Shown here: in pieces, positions 61,017 through 64,000 of the stretch
Layout: each line of letters opens with the position of its first letter
Position numbering within the stretch: the stretch's first letter is position 1
NCBI RefSeq assembly: GCF_003846175.1
Contig: NZ_ML123051.1
Span: 89,783-153,782, forward strand
Length of the DNA: 64,000 nt
From: Streptomyces sp. ADI95-17
GTDB taxonomy: Bacteria > Actinomycetota > Actinomycetes > Streptomycetales > Streptomycetaceae
Direction of reading: 5' to 3'
Notes under the pieces: model-generated
The model's database searches: none
What the model was told of the DNA's origin: nothing
The model's input: the letters and a program-made list of their open reading frames with translations, nothing else
Translations under genes and position numbers: made by a program

Positions 61017-61787
61017 ATGGATGCGGAGTCGTCCCCGGCGGCCTCAGGGCGGTTAAATGCTCAGGTGGTGAACTGGGCACTGATGTACGACTGCTACGGG
61101 GACGTCGATCGCGTTCCCGAGCTCCTGGCGCGGGCAGAGCGCGAGGACGGAGCAGAGGTGTGGGATGAGCTGGGTTACCGGTTGATCCTTGAGTACGACC
61201 TGGTGTTCCCCGCCAGCTTTGCCGCACTGCCGTGTCTGGTGCATCTGGCATCGCGGAGCGCGCGGGCGCGCGTGCTGGCTGGGGCGATCGTCCGGTGCGC
61301 GGCAGGGGGCCATGGCTGCGACGATCTGCTGGCGGGCTGTGCCGATGTGCTCGCGGAGTTTCGTTCGCTGCTGGATCGGCACCTGCGGTCACGGCCGGAC
61401 GACTACCTCGCGTCCTTCCGCGACTTGGTCGCGGTCGAAGGGCACTACCACTGGAGTGCGGTCCTGGGGGACTTCGCGGACGACTTTTACCAAGTCGCCT
61501 GCCCTCACTGTGCTGTGGAGGTGACGATCGCCATCGGCGGATACGGACGCTATTCAGCGATCCGGGACTGGAACCTGGGCGACGTGGACCGACGTGACCT
61601 GAGGCCGGCGTCCTCCGACGGGCTCTCCGGCTTCGGTCGTCGGATGTACGAGACCGCAGCCCGTGATGGGGAAGTTGTGCTCGCCGACGGAATCGCCCAT
61701 CTCTTCGGCCGGGCGGAATGCCCACGCTGTGCCAGCGTCTTCAACATCGCGGATGAGTACGCGTCTTCCAATCGTCCACTCATGTGA
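61017..61787 (+). CDS. Hypothetical protein with two Cys-x-x-Cys pairs
   Basis: 256 residues. The N-terminal half is helical and HEAT-like (LMYDCYGDVDRVPELLARAE, VFPASFAALPCLVHLASRSA); the C-terminal half has ACPHC and ECPRC, which could bind one zinc. The composition is that of a soluble folded protein. Actinomycete homologues are known to me only as hypothetical proteins. The start at ATG 61017 is 8 bp from the divergent esterase relic; GTG 61065 or ATG 61083 are alternatives. Confidence 0.7.
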   Translation: MDAESSPAASGRLNAQVVNWALMYDCYGDVDRVPELLARAEREDGAEVWDELGYRLILEYDLVFPASFAALPCLVHLASRSARARVLAGAIVRCAAGGHGCDDLLAGCADVLAEFRSLLDRHLRSRPDDYLASFRDLVAVEGHYHWSAVLGDFADDFYQVACPHCAVEVTIAIGGYGRYSAIRDWNLGDVDRRDLRPASSDGLSGFGRRMYETAARDGEVVLADGIAHLFGRAECPRCASVFNIADEYASSNRPLM

Positions 61788-61816
61788 GCGGTGTATTGGG
61801 AGCGAGCGGCTCTGTC

Positions 61817-62345
61817 TCAGGTGCAGAGCCACAGCCGGATCGAGGCGATCGTGACCGTGCCGGGGAATACGTAGAATACGTAGGCCCGTTTGTCGGAGCG
61901 GGTTACGGCCGCGCGGAGGTTCTTGAGCCGGTTGATCGTTCGTTCCACTTCATTGCGACGCCCGTAGACATCTCTGTTGAACCCGGTCGGACGGCCACCC
62001 CTGCTGCCGCGGCCTTGGCAGTCAGCCCGTTGGCCTCGGGGTTGCGGAATGGGGTGCTTGATCTGGCGTCGCCGCAGGTAACGACGGTTGCGTCGCGACG
62101 AATAGGATTTGTCGTGCGTGACGACGAGGGCGAGTGGGCGACGCCCGCCCTCACCAGACCGTCTGTCACTTCCCGAAGCGGGATGGCAGGTCCCGCCACG
62201 GCAGGCCGGTCCGCTGCCGGAACAGGATCCCGTTGATCACCCGGCGGTGACACTGCCACCGCCCGCCCCGGCCCACACTCCTCGGGAGATGCGGCTCCAA
62301 CCGAGCCCATTCGTCATCAGAGAGAGCAGCCCGGCGAGATCGTGA
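61817..62345 (-). pseudogene. IS5-family transposase relic with internal deletion
   Basis: The 5' part (RRAALSDDEWARLEPHLPRS and VINGILFRQRTGLPWRDLPS) is the DUF4096 N-terminus, ended by a stop at RFGK. After a deletion the 3' part in another frame gives THDKSYSSRRNRRYLRRRQI, NRDVYGRRNEVERTINRLKN and LRAAVTRSDKRAYVF, ending at a TGA at 61817-61819. The central catalytic region is lost. It is not mobile by itself. Confidence 0.85.
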
Positions 62346-62467
62346 AGAGCTTCTCGCATCGTGCTTCGGTCATCGCCTCGGCCGCCGAGGGCATGGGACG
62401 CCCCGCGCCACGGAGTTCCACGTGCTGCACCGCCCTGGTAGCAGCCGCACCCCGTGGTGTGCGGCTG
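62346..62467. other. Short gap after the secreted Cys-rich gene
   Basis: Contains GGTAGCAGCCGCACCCCGTGGTGTGCGGCTGCTACC, a near-perfect 14-bp stem (GGTAGCAGCCGCAC / GTGCGGCTGCTACC) with an 8-base loop, at about 62439-62474. Its right arm overlaps the stop codon of the minus-strand secreted gene, so it probably terminates that transcript. Confidence 0.7.
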
Positions 62468-62917
62468 CTACCAGGCGATGTTGCCGCAGTAGGGAGTGGT
62501 CTGGCCAAGGGTCTGGTTCACGATGCAGACCCGCGCTCCGGCCCCGCGGCCGTTCCAATGGAAGCCGGTGGACCGCTTGTTGAGCTGGGCCTCGTAGACC
62601 TTGGAGATCTGCTTGTAGTGAGGGTAGGTGTCCGCGCGCTCCAGCCACATGGCGCACCGGGCTCCCCACGATTGGACCAGGGCCTGCACATACCCGTCGG
62701 AGGTCCGACGGTTCAGCCAGCCCTTGCAGGAGCCGGAGGTGATGTCCTTGCCGGGGATGTACACGACGGACTGGGCCCCCACCCCCTCCTCGCTGTACGT
62801 GCCGGCCGGTGCCGGTGCGGCCCCCGCCGTGGCTGTCGAGGCCAGCAGCGAGCTGACGCCCAGGACCGTGGTCACGGTGAAGAGACCGATTCGTGTGCGA
62901 GCGGTCGTGTTGTGCAT
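62468..62917 (-). CDS. Small secreted protein with four cysteines
   Basis: 149 residues. The signal peptide runs to about residue 34 (TVLGVSSLLASTATAGAAPA). The mature domain has four Cys (GSCKGWLN, GARCAMWLE, RVCIVNQ, TPYCGNIAW) for two disulfides and is rich in Trp, Tyr and Arg. GGAGGAGGA precedes the ATG. Function unknown; similar small secreted proteins of Streptomyces are uncharacterised. The hairpin overlapping its stop suggests a monocistronic transcript. Confidence 0.8.
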   Translation of the reverse strand: MHNTTARTRIGLFTVTTVLGVSSLLASTATAGAAPAPAGTYSEEGVGAQSVVYIPGKDITSGSCKGWLNRRTSDGYVQALVQSWGARCAMWLERADTYPHYKQISKVYEAQLNKRSTGFHWNGRGAGARVCIVNQTLGQTTPYCGNIAW

Positions 62918-63548
62918 GGGGATTCCTCCTCCCGGTGGTCGGGGCGGTGCAGGACGGGTAGCCCTGTCCGCTGTGCTTCCCCGAGCGTGCGGGCCGGGTC
63001 GGTCTCCCTGCCACCGAGGCCGGTACACCTGGGACATTGTGGGACTCCCACACCGGTGACCTGCTAGGACGATCGAGGGGACGACATAGCTGTGGGACGA
63101 CGCGGAACGCTGTGCGCGGCCGGAGCCGGTGACGCCCACGCGGCGTCCGCGATCACGTTCACGCCGTTTCATGCCGTCGTCGAGCAGCGACCGGAAGGCA
63201 ACTGTTGAGCAGGGCGCTCCGCGTAGGGTTGGACGTGTGATCGTCCGGTGTGACGGTGTGACGGTGTGACGGTTCTCGGGTGGCTGGGTCGTGATGCTCG
63301 GTGTTTGTCGGCCTGCTTGGTCTTCTGGTGAGGGGCGTATACGGGTGAGGTACGCGACCGGGGATCGTCGGTGGTGGTAGTGGGGCGGGGGAGCAGGGTG
63401 GCTTGGTCTGCTTTCGGCGACAACGGTTGTCGATGAGTTTCGGCTCGGGCTCAACTTCTGTGGAGCAGCGACGATCCGTAACTGTTGATCTCCGGAGTCG
63501 CTCTCCTCGATAGTCCAGAAGTGTCCATGGCTGCTGTGTCGTGCCCGA
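62918..63548. other. Intergenic stretch before the right-end transposase fragment
   Basis: 631 bp without a supported gene. It includes three copies of GGTGTGAC at 63247-63270. Minus-strand frames here are Thr/His/Pro-rich and look non-coding. Confidence 0.5.
63247..63270 (+). repeat. 8-bp tandem repeat GGTGTGAC x3
   Basis: Three exact adjoining copies in non-coding DNA. Confidence 0.85.
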
Positions 63549-63604
63549 GAGCCCAGAGCCCAGAGCCCAGAGCCCAGAGCCCAGAGCCCAGAGCCCAGAG
63601 CCCA
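63549..63604 (+). repeat. 7-bp tandem repeat GAGCCCA x8
   Basis: Eight exact copies followed by a partial GAGCC that ends one base before the GTG start of the transposase fragment. The unit is not a multiple of three, so copy-number changes would shift any reading frame entering from upstream but not the GTG start itself. Confidence 0.92.
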
Positions 63605-63609
63605 GAGCC

Positions 63610-64000
63610 GTGAACGAAGAGCTGCTCCGGCTGGAAGAGCTTCTGTTCCCGTCGGACCCTGAAGGGTCGGTGGTGTCGGCGGAGGACAATGCCGGGACGA
63701 TTTGGATTGGCGTCACACATACGTCGGCCGGTGCTGAGTGTCCGGGCTGCGGAAGGTGGTCGAACCGCGTTCATGGGTCCTACCTGCGATTCCCCGCTGA
63801 TCTACCCAGCGCAGGAAGGCGGGTAGTTCTGCGCCAGCAGAGGCAGAACCGCCCGCTCAGCTACGCGTACGCCTCCTGCGCCTTGCGGACATCCTCGGTG
63901 TCTCCGTCAGCCGCAGCGCGGTACTTCGACTGGTCTTCCGGGACGCAGCGCCGGAAGGCCGGCCGCCGTCGCCCAAGACCGCTGCCGGGTGGAACCTGAC
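63610..64000 (+). pseudogene. ISL3-family transposase fragment (runs off the window)
   Basis: From GTG 63610 the text NEELLRLEELLFPSDPEGSV, then GAECPGCGRWSNRVHGSYLR and FPADLPSAGRRVVLR is the N-terminal zinc-finger part of an ISL3 transposase (CPGCG). At about 63830 the frame changes and coding continues as LRLADILGVSVSRSAVLRLV, normally about 40 residues further along, so an internal deletion has removed the second half of the finger. The element continues beyond 64000. Confidence 0.8.

Noticed and set aside
1..64000. tRNA, rRNA or other RNA genes
   Set aside because: No cloverleaf or conserved rRNA sequence was recognised by eye; a covariance-model scan would be decisive.

Overview
The window is high-GC actinomycete DNA, most likely from a Streptomyces chromosome. 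Third-codon-position GC is very high, GTG and TTG starts are common, and several overlaps have the ATGA or GTGA form. Regulators of the TetR, MarR, MerR, AraC, CGNR and MocR families are frequent, and the insertion-sequence relics are of types common in Streptomyces. The density of pseudogenes, truncated genes and IS remnants suggests an accessory region such as a chromosome arm. This placement is inference.

Layout. 1-2.2 kb: a three-gene molybdenum aldehyde/xanthine oxidoreductase operon (minus strand, large subunit cut by the window edge), divergent from a TetR gene across two palindromes. 3-9.8 kb: GrpB-family protein, an APH-fold kinase, a MarR-MFS/USP pair, small conserved proteins, a HIT protein and a methyltransferase. 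9.8-11.3 kb: a CoaD-like gene lacking its usual C-terminus and a deleted IS1634-type transposase. 11.3-16.9 kb: hydrolase, a CGNR regulator/MFS pair, and a hexapeptide acetyltransferase-TetR operon with two operators touching its start codon. 17-20.6 kb: a Baeyer-Villiger-type monooxygenase, an SMP-30-like lipoprotein and a TetR. 21-24.6 kb: small genes and relics.

24.6-29.0 kb: a furan locus. An MfnB homologue (4-hydroxymethyl-2-furancarboxaldehyde-phosphate synthase) with the family catalytic residues in register is followed by an aldehyde dehydrogenase, a zinc alcohol dehydrogenase and an LCM-type methyltransferase. 29.7-36.5 kb: a PhyH oxygenase/AraC pair, a VOC protein and a MerR/SDR pair among relics.

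36.5-48.4 kb: the main candidate biosynthetic system, on the plus strand in two or three translationally coupled blocks. Sugar-type Zn-dehydrogenase, ROK kinase and APH-fold kinase come first. Then, after a gap with 16-bp tandem repeats, come an intradiol-dioxygenase-like protein, a class III aminotransferase, an IMPase-type phosphatase, an AurF-type diiron N-oxygenase, an amino acid:carrier-protein ligase (seryl-tRNA-synthetase-like), a nitronate-monooxygenase-like flavoprotein, a stand-alone carrier protein and a MOSC protein. A six-repeat propeller gene and a strong hairpin terminator close the region. This set could build an amine (dehydrogenase, aminotransferase, phosphatase), N-oxygenate it, and handle an amino acid on a carrier protein. 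There is no NRPS or PKS. I do not recognise it as a characterised cluster, and whether the furan locus belongs to the same pathway is open.

48.4-64 kb: a secreted protein, TetR plus a carboxylesterase broken by an in-frame TGA, GNAT, a methyltransferase, an AAA fragment next to a serpin, a frameshifted IS5-type element, MocR/DJ-1, a broken CE15 esterase, another IS5 relic, a small secreted Cys-rich protein, and an ISL3-type transposase fragment preceded by eight 7-bp repeats at the right edge.
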